Shown: one piece after another, positions 5,284 through 10,612 of the stretch
Layout of the letters: every line of letters starts with the position of its first letter
Numbering within the stretch: the first letter of the stretch is position 1
Assembly (NCBI GenBank): GCA_020832965.1
Contig: JAJHRM010000077.1
Coordinates: forward strand, 1 to 10,612
Direction: 5' to 3'
DNA: 10,612 nt
Source of the DNA: Thermofilum sp.
Lineage (GTDB): Archaea > Thermoproteota > Thermoprotei > Thermofilales > Thermofilaceae
Position numbers and translations under genes: made by a program
The notes under the pieces: generated by a model
Databases searched by the model: none
What the model saw: only the letters and a program-made list of their open reading frames with translations
What the model was told of the DNA's origin: nothing

Positions 5284-6679
5284 GGCCCATCAGCACCTCT
5301 GCTAAGGCCTGCGCAAGCCTCTTGCCGGCGAGCGGAGGCACAGCTTCACCTATCTGCGCCCTTATCTGGGTTTTTGTGCCCGAGAAGAGGAAGGTGTCTG
5401 GGAATGTCTGGAGCCTTGCCTTCTCTCTGAGGGTCAGCGTTGCCCTGTCCCTGTCGTAGTGGTATCCGTGAGTTCCTCCGCCTCCGTAGGCAACTATTGT
5501 GTATGAAGGCTTGAGGGGGTGAAGCCTTCTGTAGACCAGGCTTATCCCCTTACCCTCCACCTCCCACTTTGTGCCCCTGACAAACCCGTGGTTCTCGTCA
5601 GGCGGTATCCTCTTCATGCGCTCTACAACCGAAGACTCCTCGTTCGGGATCTCGTGGGTTCCGTCTGGAAGCCTTAGGGTGTGCACAGGCACTCTGTAGT
5701 AGCCGAGCTCCCTAAGCACGGATTCATGACTTCTGAGCGCCTCCTCAAGCTCCTCCCTGCCCGCAGGCTTTATCATGTTCACCGTCAGGTAGTCCTCCAC
5801 CGCGTCGAGCTTAAGCCTGTCCCACACCTCCTCCTTCCACCTCCCAGCAGTCTCTGTGCCTACCTCAAGCCACACGCCATCCCACTTCCTCATAACCTCC
5901 CTGTACACGTCGCCGAGCTCATCAAGCCTCCTCCCCTCAAAAGCCTCTATGGGCGTCAGCGGGTACTTCGGGAAGAGGCCGGCAAGCTTCTTCAGCACGC
6001 TCAGGAACATGCTCCTGATCCTCCAGGCTCTGTCAATGGTTTTCACCAGATCCTTCCTCACACCCACTATTATGAGCCTCTCCCTCTTCTGGGGGACTCC
6101 ATAGTGCGAGAAGTCCACAATGTCCGAGAACACTATCTCGTAGCCTTCAGCAGGCTTCTGTGCTGTGCTGTTGCCTATAACCTTCCTGACCTCGTCCCAC
6201 CTCATGTTCAGGCGGGAGAAGTCCTCCAAAATAACCTTGTACGCGAGCCCCTTGTTGGCGCTGACGAGCCCCGGAACGTTCTCGAAGAGGAAGGCCTTCG
6301 GCTGGAGAACGGCCAGAGCCCTCACGAAGTGCGCGTAGAGCCTGCCCCTCTTCACCTCAATACCCCTCCTGTCCCAGTCAGGACCCCTAACAATTGAGAA
6401 GTCCTGGCACGGAGGCCCCCCGGTAACTACATCTACCTCCACGTCCTTGAGGGGGGAGAAGTTGACGCGCTCAACATCGCACACGAGAGCCGTGCCCGGC
6501 TCAGCCTCAGTCACCCCACTGCACTTCTCCAGCTTGAGCCCGAAGTTCCTGGAGTAGGTCACCACCGCGGGCTCGAGGATGTCGTTTGCGAAGACGATCC
6601 TGTAGAGCCCTGTCTGCACAAAGCCCAGGTCGAGCCCGCCGGCGCCGGAGAAGAGGGAGACCACAGTGTATCTGCTCAC
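5273..6679 (-). CDS. DNA (cytosine-5) methyltransferase of a restriction-modification system
   Basis: The 468-aa product carries the ordered m5C methyltransferase motifs: I FSGAGG (10-15, AdoMet binding), IV GGPPCQDFS with catalytic Cys91, VI FENV (132-135), VIII QKRER (197-201), IX around 417-427 (LREKARLQTFP) and X IGEAVPP (443-449). The variable region between VIII and IX is long (about 205-380) and should hold the target-recognition domain; the recognised sequence cannot be read from it. It transfers a methyl group from AdoMet to C5 of cytosine in the cytoplasm, protecting DNA from the partner endonuclease. Start is GTG, overlapping the stop of the RHH gene by four bases (GTGA), and the end overlaps the membrane-protein start by 11 bp, so all three genes form one operon. 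Length and motifs look intact. Confidence 0.95.
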   Translation of the reverse strand: MSRYTVVSLFSGAGGLDLGFVQTGLYRIVFANDILEPAVVTYSRNFGLKLEKCSGVTEAEPGTALVCDVERVNFSPLKDVEVDVVTGGPPCQDFSIVRGPDWDRRGIEVKRGRLYAHFVRALAVLQPKAFLFENVPGLVSANKGLAYKVILEDFSRLNMRWDEVRKVIGNSTAQKPAEGYEIVFSDIVDFSHYGVPQKRERLIIVGVRKDLVKTIDRAWRIRSMFLSVLKKLAGLFPKYPLTPIEAFEGRRLDELGDVYREVMRKWDGVWLEVGTETAGRWKEEVWDRLKLDAVEDYLTVNMIKPAGREELEEALRSHESVLRELGYYRVPVHTLRLPDGTHEIPNEESSVVERMKRIPPDENHGFVRGTKWEVEGKGISLVYRRLHPLKPSYTIVAYGGGGTHGYHYDRDRATLTLREKARLQTFPDTFLFSGTKTQIRAQIGEAVPPLAGKRLAQALAEVLMGLET

Positions 6680-6906
6680 GCCGGCCCACCGCCCCCGGCG
6701 CCCCCTCCCCCCTTAGCGCTCTCAGATACTAGGGACTTCTCGGAGAGCCAGGAGAGCACGATGTTCCTCACAATCTCCGCATCATCCCTGCCCATGATCC
6801 CCCTAAAGCGCTCTATGAGGCTCCACTGCTCCTCAGTGAACGTAACCTGAACCCTCTTAACTCTGCCCCCTTCTCTTCTATGTTTCAAAACACACACCAT
6901 ATACAC
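6676..6906 (-). CDS. Ribbon-helix-helix regulator heading the methyltransferase operon
   Basis: The product (76 aa from GTG, 74 aa from the ATG at 6900) has a textbook RHH core: strand KRVQVTF (17-23), helix at about 25-38 (EEQWSLIERFRGIMG), turn, helix at about 41-56 (DAEIVRNIVLSWLSE). A glycine-rich tail follows (66-76). Its stop overlaps the methyltransferase GTG by four bases, indicating translational coupling. RHH dimers are usually repressors, so the natural reading is a controller of the operon, the job that small HTH C proteins do in many bacterial systems. A TATA-like CTTATTAAC at 6921-6929 is centred 25 bp before ATG 6900, favouring that start as leaderless over GTG 6906. Regulation is inferred, not shown. 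Confidence 0.82.
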   Translation of the reverse strand: MYMVCVLKHRREGGRVKRVQVTFTEEQWSLIERFRGIMGRDDAEIVRNIVLSWLSEKSLVSESAKGGGGAGGGGPA

Positions 6907-6930
6907 ATATGCGACACAGAGTTAATAAGC
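6907..6930 (-). promoter_or_regulatory. Promoter of the RHH-methyltransferase-membrane protein operon
   Basis: The minus-strand TATA-like CTTATTAAC (6921-6929) sits about 25 bp from ATG 6900, the archaeal spacing for a transcript starting at or next to the start codon. No Shine-Dalgarno precedes that ATG. Confidence 0.5.
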
Positions 6931-6953
6931 GTTTCACCTGGAGAGCACCCCCT

Positions 6954-7121
6954 CTACTCGTCTTCAACCGCGTAACCCTCCATGCATGAGCTATGAAGCT
7001 CGATTAGGACCTCCCTCTCCACTTCCCGCGCACTATCTGCATATAGGTCTCTAGAGAGCTGAACCCAGCCCTGAAGGCAACAGTTGTTGCCCTCTCTAGA
7101 AGGCGGGGAAACGAGCCCACG
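6954..7121 (-). pseudogene. Possible gene remnant: open frame of 55 codons without a start
   Basis: On the minus strand an uninterrupted frame runs from just after a stop at 7122-7124 to TAG at 6954-6956. Its middle and end read like protein (GWVQLSRDLYADSAREVEREV, then a short acidic end), but the frame has no usable start codon except an internal GTG leaving 22 residues. It overlaps the left part of intergenic module B. It may be the eroded C-terminus of a lost gene, or chance. I could not assign a family. Confidence 0.25.
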
Positions 7122-7343
7122 CTAAGGCCGTATTTCATCCCACCATCTAGTGGGGGTTCACTAGGGGGCTTCGAACCTCCAGCTCGCACCTGCCAGGATC
7201 TTAAGCTGATATCCCTGGAATACCAGATGTTCTAGCTTTCAACCCCGTTGAATGGGTTTAGGTGATAGGTTAGCACGGTGGGGGGTACAAAATTTTTAGC
7301 CCCCTAGTCAGGTTAGCTATAAGCTCCCAGCCCTTATAACATG
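7094..7343. repeat. Intergenic module, copy B (related to 1303-1530)
   Basis: This copy has the same ordered words as copy A: CTCTAGAAGGCG (7094), CGAGCCCAC (7112), GGGGGTTC (7152), a GGGGG...CCCCC imperfect palindrome (7281-7304), TCAGGTTAGCT (7308-7318) and CTCCCAGCC (7324). It lies 3' of the minus-strand gene at 7522, as copy A lies 3' of the HTH gene. The palindrome core has diverged (ACAAAATTTTTA instead of a perfect core) while its flanking G5/C5 and spacing are kept. Confidence 0.7.
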
Positions 7344-7521
7344 ATTCAAGGCCCCCTATGGTGGGTTGAATTAAGCGGTAAGACTGCTAGTAGGAGGTCT
7401 GCTAGGAGGCTAGGAGGTCTAGAACTCGTAGGAGGCTTGGCTTGGAGGGTGAGGTTTTGCTAGAGGGTTTCGCTGACGCAGACCCGTGCTAGAGCTGTAG
7501 ATCCGTCTACCCAGCGTGATC
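7344..7521. other. Gene-free purine-rich stretch with TAGGAGG repeats
   Basis: TAGGAGG occurs four times in 45 bases, starting at 7391, 7403, 7411 and 7429, within CTAG-rich sequence. The spacing is irregular (12, 8, 18). No gene is visible. It lies directly 3' of the gene ending at 7522. Confidence 0.5.
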
Positions 7522-8217
7522 TCAAGAGCTTAAAGCCCCCTCTAGGAGCTCTAGTGCTCCGGTCAGCTTCGACTCGATACCAGCTAGCCCTAGCTCCTCG
7601 ATCTTACCCCTATGTGTTCTCGCAACCTCAACCGCCGACCTAAGCATCTCTACGAGCTTTAGAGCTCCAGCTACAGCCCTAGCCCTGTTGTTGGGTCTCA
7701 GGGATCTAAGCCTTAATGCTAGTTGCTGTGCTCTGCCAGCAAGCTCCTCTACAGCCTCCACCAAAGCCCTCCTAACTAGATCCCTAGCCTTATCATCGTG
7801 CGGCCTGACATGGTAGACTTCAAGCTTGTAATATCCAGGTGCTACTAGGTCAAGGTAACCCCTAACCCTGAAACTCTCATCATCAAAACAGGCATAGGTT
7901 GACATGTCTACGGGGCCGCAGAGCCTAGAGTACATCATCTCCTTTACAAAAGTGTACTCGTGTGAAGGCTTCCTGTAGGGCTTAGAGCTCCTACCAGACC
8001 TCTTGATCTTAACAAACTTAATGTCGAAGCTTAGGAGCCAGAGGCAACCCTCAGAGGCCTCACACTCCTTGAACGAGTAGAGCCTCCTGGAGGCAGAGCT
8101 AGTGAGCCTATCGAGCTTTAGAACGTCCCGGAGCTCCTCCAAGCTCTTATACCTGCCGGTGAAACGCCTAGAGCTCAAACCCCTAGTCCAGCCCACAGCT
8201 ATGAAGCCCAAGCCCAT
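7522..8217 (-). CDS. Hypothetical protein, 231 aa, unrecognised family
   Basis: No known domain is evident. The N-terminal 130 residues look mixed alpha/beta with several aromatic strands (for example CLWLLSFDIKFVKIK and YYKLEVYHVRP at about 58-72 and 128-138) and several Cys, including the pair in CEASEGC. The C-terminal 90 residues are strongly helical and amphipathic with Ala/Leu/Arg repeats, and may form a coiled coil or helical bundle. No signal peptide or membrane segment is seen, so it is probably cytoplasmic. The ATG has no clear SD. A TATA-like CTTTTAAA at 8247-8254 places the transcript start a few bases before the ATG. It is flanked by two repeat-rich intergenic regions and sits downstream of the helicase gene on the same strand, so it is probably an element gene. 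Confidence 0.7.
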   Translation of the reverse strand: MGLGFIAVGWTRGLSSRRFTGRYKSLEELRDVLKLDRLTSSASRRLYSFKECEASEGCLWLLSFDIKFVKIKRSGRSSKPYRKPSHEYTFVKEMMYSRLCGPVDMSTYACFDDESFRVRGYLDLVAPGYYKLEVYHVRPHDDKARDLVRRALVEAVEELAGRAQQLALRLRSLRPNNRARAVAGALKLVEMLRSAVEVARTHRGKIEELGLAGIESKLTGALELLEGALSS

Positions 8218-8256
8218 ACACCGGAGCTCTCTGGGGAGAGCCGGGGTTTAAAAGCT
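8218..8256 (-). promoter_or_regulatory. Promoter of the gene at 7522-8217
   Basis: On the minus strand GCTTTTAAAC (8246-8255) is a good crenarchaeal TATA-like box centred about 33 bp before the ATG, implying a leader of roughly 5-8 nt. Confidence 0.5.
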
Positions 8257-8384
8257 TATCACTAGTCTACGGGAGACAGGAGGTAAGTCAGCCTGGGAGA
8301 CTGGCGATAACCTACATTATGCTTAGATATGCTGGCTCCGTAGAGGGGAGATTGCGTATACTTGGAGTAGAGGCTAGAACTGTT

Positions 8385-8528
8385 TACCTAGGGTAGTTGT
8401 TTGAGCATATTGGGGACAGTATACTCAGGGTATTTACCCAGGGTAATCGTCTCATACTGGGGGTAGTATAAGCTTTTGACTACTCAGAGTAATCGTCTTG
8501 GCATACTGGCCCCAGTATACCCAGGGTG
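8385..8528. repeat. Three degenerate tandem repeats built on TACYYAGRGTA
   Basis: The near-palindrome TACYYAGRGTA occurs at 8385, 8422, 8435, 8481 and (last base changed) 8518. Stretches 8385-8432 and 8481-8528 align over 48 bases at roughly three-quarters identity, each containing CATAYTGG then CAGTATACYCAGGGT. A shorter middle unit (8435 on) shares TAATCGTCT and CATACTGG with the third. ATACTGG-N2-CCAGTAT at 8503-8518 is a palindrome. The architecture suggests several binding sites for one dimeric protein. Confidence 0.7.
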
Positions 8529-8570
8529 TGAGTGGTAGCATATACTATCTCCCTTCTACGGAGCTCCGGG

Positions 8571-8622
8571 AGAAAGGCGATGAAATACAATTACAGAGCA
8601 TAGTGTATATCATCGCCTTTCT
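8571..8622. repeat. 13-bp inverted repeat (hairpin, 26-nt loop)
   Basis: AGAAAGGCGATGA at 8571-8583 is the exact reverse complement of 8610-8622. No T tract follows on either side. Confidence 0.65.
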
Positions 8623-8821
8623 ACGAAGCTGGCCATAGCTGGTCTACGGAGCTGGCAAAGCTAGTTTACGTGAGGGGGCCTACAGCTGTAAGCCCCCAAC
8701 TCCAAGAATATATGCCATCGCCAGTCTCCGAGCCCGGTGGGCTTACGGTAGGCTAAGACTTTCACAGTAAGCCTATGAAACCTACAATAGTATTCTATGC
8801 TAACATGTTTTAACTCCCGTT

Positions 8822-8920
8822 AAGGGGGTTTGATATAGTGGGGGGTGTAAGTTAGTTTTCTGAATTTCAGTAGGAAAAATAGAGGAAAAAGTCTGACCCC
8901 CCACTATATCAAACCCCCTT
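8822..8920. repeat. Perfect 25-bp inverted repeat, 49-nt spacer, 3' of the helicase gene
   Basis: Arm 8822-8846 (beginning AAGGGGGTTTGATATAGT, ending GGGGGGT) is the exact reverse complement of 8896-8920. The spacer 8847-8895 is A/T-rich. The helicase stop codon lies about 25 bases away, so in the minus-strand transcript this would be a strong stem-loop just past the gene. The left arm contains TAGTGGGGGG, also present next to the palindrome in module A (1407-1416). Candidate roles: 3'-end structure or terminator, origin element, or recombination site. Confidence 0.85.
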
Positions 8921-8945
8921 GTACCGGGATATTAGGGGCTGAAGA

Positions 8946-10612
8946 CTACCCACGCCTGATCCTCAGGCCCCTAAACCAAACGACATTATCTCGACTGTAC
9001 TTGGTGTATCTTGTCGCCACAGTTGTGTAGAAGCTGTTAAGACCCATCGGTGTCAAACCGTTTTCTTTGCACCATTTGACGTAAGCCTCGTAGAGCTCCG
9101 TCCCTTTAACCCTGCCGTCGGGATCATCTATTACATATCCTGATTCAAGGAATCTTAAAGCTGTGTTAGCCATCTTGGTCAAGTACTCCAATTTTTCTTC
9201 ATCACTCCTTCTCCGTATCTCCCATCCCCTCTCTTCGAGCTTAACCCTGCACCACAGCAAAAACTTAAATACCTCTAGCGGGTTCACTCTGTACTCCTTG
9301 ACTGGTTTGAAGCCTTCTGGGGCTCTCATGAAAACCAAGCTGAGCCTTGATATGAAAGCTGCCAAAGTTTCTCCGCCCTGTTCGTAGAGAATGGGGGGAT
9401 CATTCATTGTGAATAATGCAACCTTCAAGCTTCTAATTCTAACTGCCGGTTTATGTTTTCTCTCGACATGTATGAAGTCGCTTTCTCCGACAATGTTGTT
9501 TATTATATCGAGGTTCTTGAGGACCACGTCGCCCCTCTCGCTATAAGCTAGAATGTGCTTGCCCACGAGGGCTTGCAAGCCGAACTGGTAGCCGGTTATC
9601 GATCTAAGGCTAACGGCGGCTACGAGGGGTTCTAGTGGTTTCACCAGGTTAAATAATAAAGTGGATTTGCCCGAATTAGACGGGCCTACGATGAATGTTA
9701 CGAGTTTGCTCCTATGGGGTGCCAGCCATGCTCCAAGGCTGTCAACCAGATACTCCCGGTCATCATCCTCGAAGTGGGCCCTCCAACTTTTATATATAGT
9801 GTTCTCTCTAACATCGTACGAGCCCTCCCTGATAGCCTTAAGCTCTTCAGCGGAGATGCTAATGTTAAGCTTGTAGGTGAAGTAGTACTCGCTCTTATCG
9901 AGCAGCTTGAGCTCCCTAAGGTCTAGGACTGCGTTTGCAAGCCTCACTTTATCCCAGGGGTTTACCTCGTGCCAGCTCGTAGTCCTACTTGTGGAGTATA
10001 ACGCTAACTCTAGATCCCCTATTATGCTTTTCCTAACAAGCCCCGCCTTGATCAGGGATCCCACAACAGGCCTCAGCACGTCCTCAACCGGCCTTAAAAC
10101 GTCCCCGTCTAAGGCGTAGACCTCTGGCTCCCCGTTCACATCTGAAGCGGGGAGCCTCACAAAATCGAAATACCTGACTATGACATCGAGTACCCTCACA
10201 ATCCTACCTTTAGAGTCCATCTCCTCGAACTCCTGCGGATTAACGAGATCAACAATCCTATCCTTCAACCAGTTAACCCTATCGTGAAAATCTACGGGAG
10301 CTAGATCCCCACTCTCCACCTGTACCCAGCCAGCTAGGAGCTTTGATAGCTCTACATCTACCCTTGATAGCTCTTCATCAAGCTGTAGCAGTCTGTCAAC
10401 CCATAACCTAATCTTCGATGAGTCAGCGTACCATATGTGCTTTAGCAGCTCCTCGAGCTCAAACCTCGCGGGGCCGATAACATCCGGCCTTAAATACTCT
10501 GCGAGCTCCCTACACCAGGTTCTAAACCTATAGCTGGTTGCCTCGACACACTCATCCTTAACCCTGAAGGCGTAGATCTCGTACCGGTAGCCCAGAACCC
10601 TCTCAAGCTCCC
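8946..10612 (-). CDS. Superfamily 3 helicase (D5/P4-type replication protein), N-terminus beyond window
   Basis: Counting from a GTG at 10319, the product shows NAVLDL (129-134, typical of D5_N), Walker A GPSNSGKS (212-219), Walker B HILAYSE (255-261), motif C FTMNDPP (303-309) with its conserved Asn, an Arg in SRL (325), and a C-terminal winged-helix-like domain (about 380-457). This is the helicase half of plasmid/virus primase-helicases, which unwind the origin as hexamers. The GTG at 10319 is unlikely to be the true start: the same frame stays open, with protein-like sequence, for 97 more codons to the window edge, so the visible part is at least 554 codons. A primase or prim-pol domain would be expected further right. 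It is the clearest sign of an autonomous replicon in the window. The gene lies upstream of the repeat-rich region, on the same strand as the gene at 7522. Confidence 0.9.
   Translation of the reverse strand, partial: ELERVLGYRYEIYAFRVKDECVEATSYRFRTWCRELAEYLRPDVIGPARFELEELLKHIWYADSSKIRLWVDRLLQLDEELSRVDVELSKLLAGWVQVESGDLAPVDFHDRVNWLKDRIVDLVNPQEFEEMDSKGRIVRVLDVIVRYFDFVRLPASDVNGEPEVYALDGDVLRPVEDVLRPVVGSLIKAGLVRKSIIGDLELALYSTSRTTSWHEVNPWDKVRLANAVLDLRELKLLDKSEYYFTYKLNISISAEELKAIREGSYDVRENTIYKSWRAHFEDDDREYLVDSLGAWLAPHRSKLVTFIVGPSNSGKSTLLFNLVKPLEPLVAAVSLRSITGYQFGLQALVGKHILAYSERGDVVLKNLDIINNIVGESDFIHVERKHKPAVRIRSLKVALFTMNDPPILYEQGGETLAAFISRLSLVFMRAPEGFKPVKEYRVNPLEVFKFLLWCRVKLEERGWEIRRRSDEEKLEYLTKMANTALRFLESGYVIDDPDGRVKGTELYEAYVKWCKENGLTPMGLNSFYTTVATRYTKYSRDNVVWFRGLRIRRG

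Larger units (their letters stand above)
8296..8729. repeat. Long-range 13-bp inverted repeat pair
   Basis: GGAGACTGGCGAT at 8296-8308 and its exact reverse complement at 8717-8729 bracket the tandem repeats and the inner hairpin, leaving about 408 bases between the arms. Confidence 0.55.
8257..8945. other. Repeat-rich gene-free region between unknown gene and helicase gene
   Basis: No convincing reading frame exists on either strand. The region holds three degenerate tandem units (8385-8528), a paired inverted repeat (8296-8308 with 8717-8729), a hairpin (8571-8622), several TCTACGRAGCT words (near 8554, 8620, 8652), further GGCTTAC/GTAAGCC words near 8740-8775, and a perfect 25-bp inverted repeat (8822-8920). 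Dense structure beside a replicative helicase gene is compatible with a replication origin or copy-control region. This is inference. Confidence 0.6.

Noticed and set aside
5681..6397. Long plus-strand frame inside the methyltransferase gene
   Set aside because: It lies entirely antisense to a gene with all m5C methyltransferase motifs; it is an antisense shadow with many His and Pro.
7004..7189. Minus-strand 61-aa frame in module B, resembling part of the frame in module A
   Set aside because: The similarity is at the DNA level and extends into clearly non-coding sequence; substitutions are not concentrated at third positions.
8385..8528. CRISPR array
   Set aside because: Units are degenerate, internally palindromic and nearly contiguous; there are no identical repeats separated by unique spacers of constant length and no cas genes nearby.
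10317..10319. GTG at 10319 as the true start of the helicase gene
   Set aside because: The frame continues open with protein-like sequence to the window edge and there is no TATA box or Shine-Dalgarno at the expected distance.

Overview
The window looks like DNA from a hyperthermophilic crenarchaeon (Thermoproteota), and most of it looks like an integrated plasmid or virus carrying a restriction-modification cassette as cargo. Evidence for an archaeal host: TATA/BRE-like boxes about 25 bp upstream of starts, several apparently leaderless GTG or TTG starts, heavy AGG/AGA/ATA codon use, an archaeal-type tRNA-Thr fragment, small ribbon-helix-helix (RHH) and HTH regulators typical of crenarchaeal elements, and a MIG-type T:G mismatch glycosylase. 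The species cannot be named from the sequence.

Layout. Bases 1-127 are probably chromosomal flank. At 128-170 lies the 3' part of a tRNA-Thr(TGT) gene, from the anticodon loop to the discriminator, with no 5' half. This is the expected scar (att site) at one end of a tRNA-integrated element. Its orientation puts the element to the right, with the intact tRNA gene expected beyond the window. Bases 171-521 are AT-rich and gene-free, with a strong hairpin. An RHH protein (522-863) and a small HTH protein (1615-1842) are separated by about 750 bp of structured non-coding DNA: a helical-turn-spaced 11-bp repeat array, a G-quadruplex motif and a palindrome-containing module. A small orphan acidic gene lies at 2113-2517.

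Core cassette, 2592-6906: a MIG-type glycosylase (minus); a divergent gene whose protein looks like a PD-(D/E)XK restriction endonuclease (plus); and, convergent to that, a tightly overlapping three-gene minus-strand operon of RHH regulator, m5C DNA methyltransferase and two-TM membrane protein. The working model: the methyltransferase protects host DNA by C5-cytosine methylation, the endonuclease cuts unmethylated DNA, and the glycosylase repairs the T:G mismatches that arise when 5-methylcytosine deaminates, which is fast at high temperature. The RHH protein is placed where a controller (C) protein would sit. The membrane protein is an unexplained coupled partner.

Right part. 6907-7521 is non-coding and repeats the module of 1303-1530. 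7522-8217 encodes an unrecognised 231-aa protein. 8218-8945 is repeat-rich non-coding DNA with three degenerate tandem units, nested inverted repeats and a perfect 25-bp inverted repeat. From 8946 to the right edge runs a D5/P4-type superfamily 3 helicase gene, presumably the element's replication protein. Its reading frame continues past the window, so its N-terminus is missing. No integrase, transposase, rRNA, CRISPR array or intact tRNA was seen.
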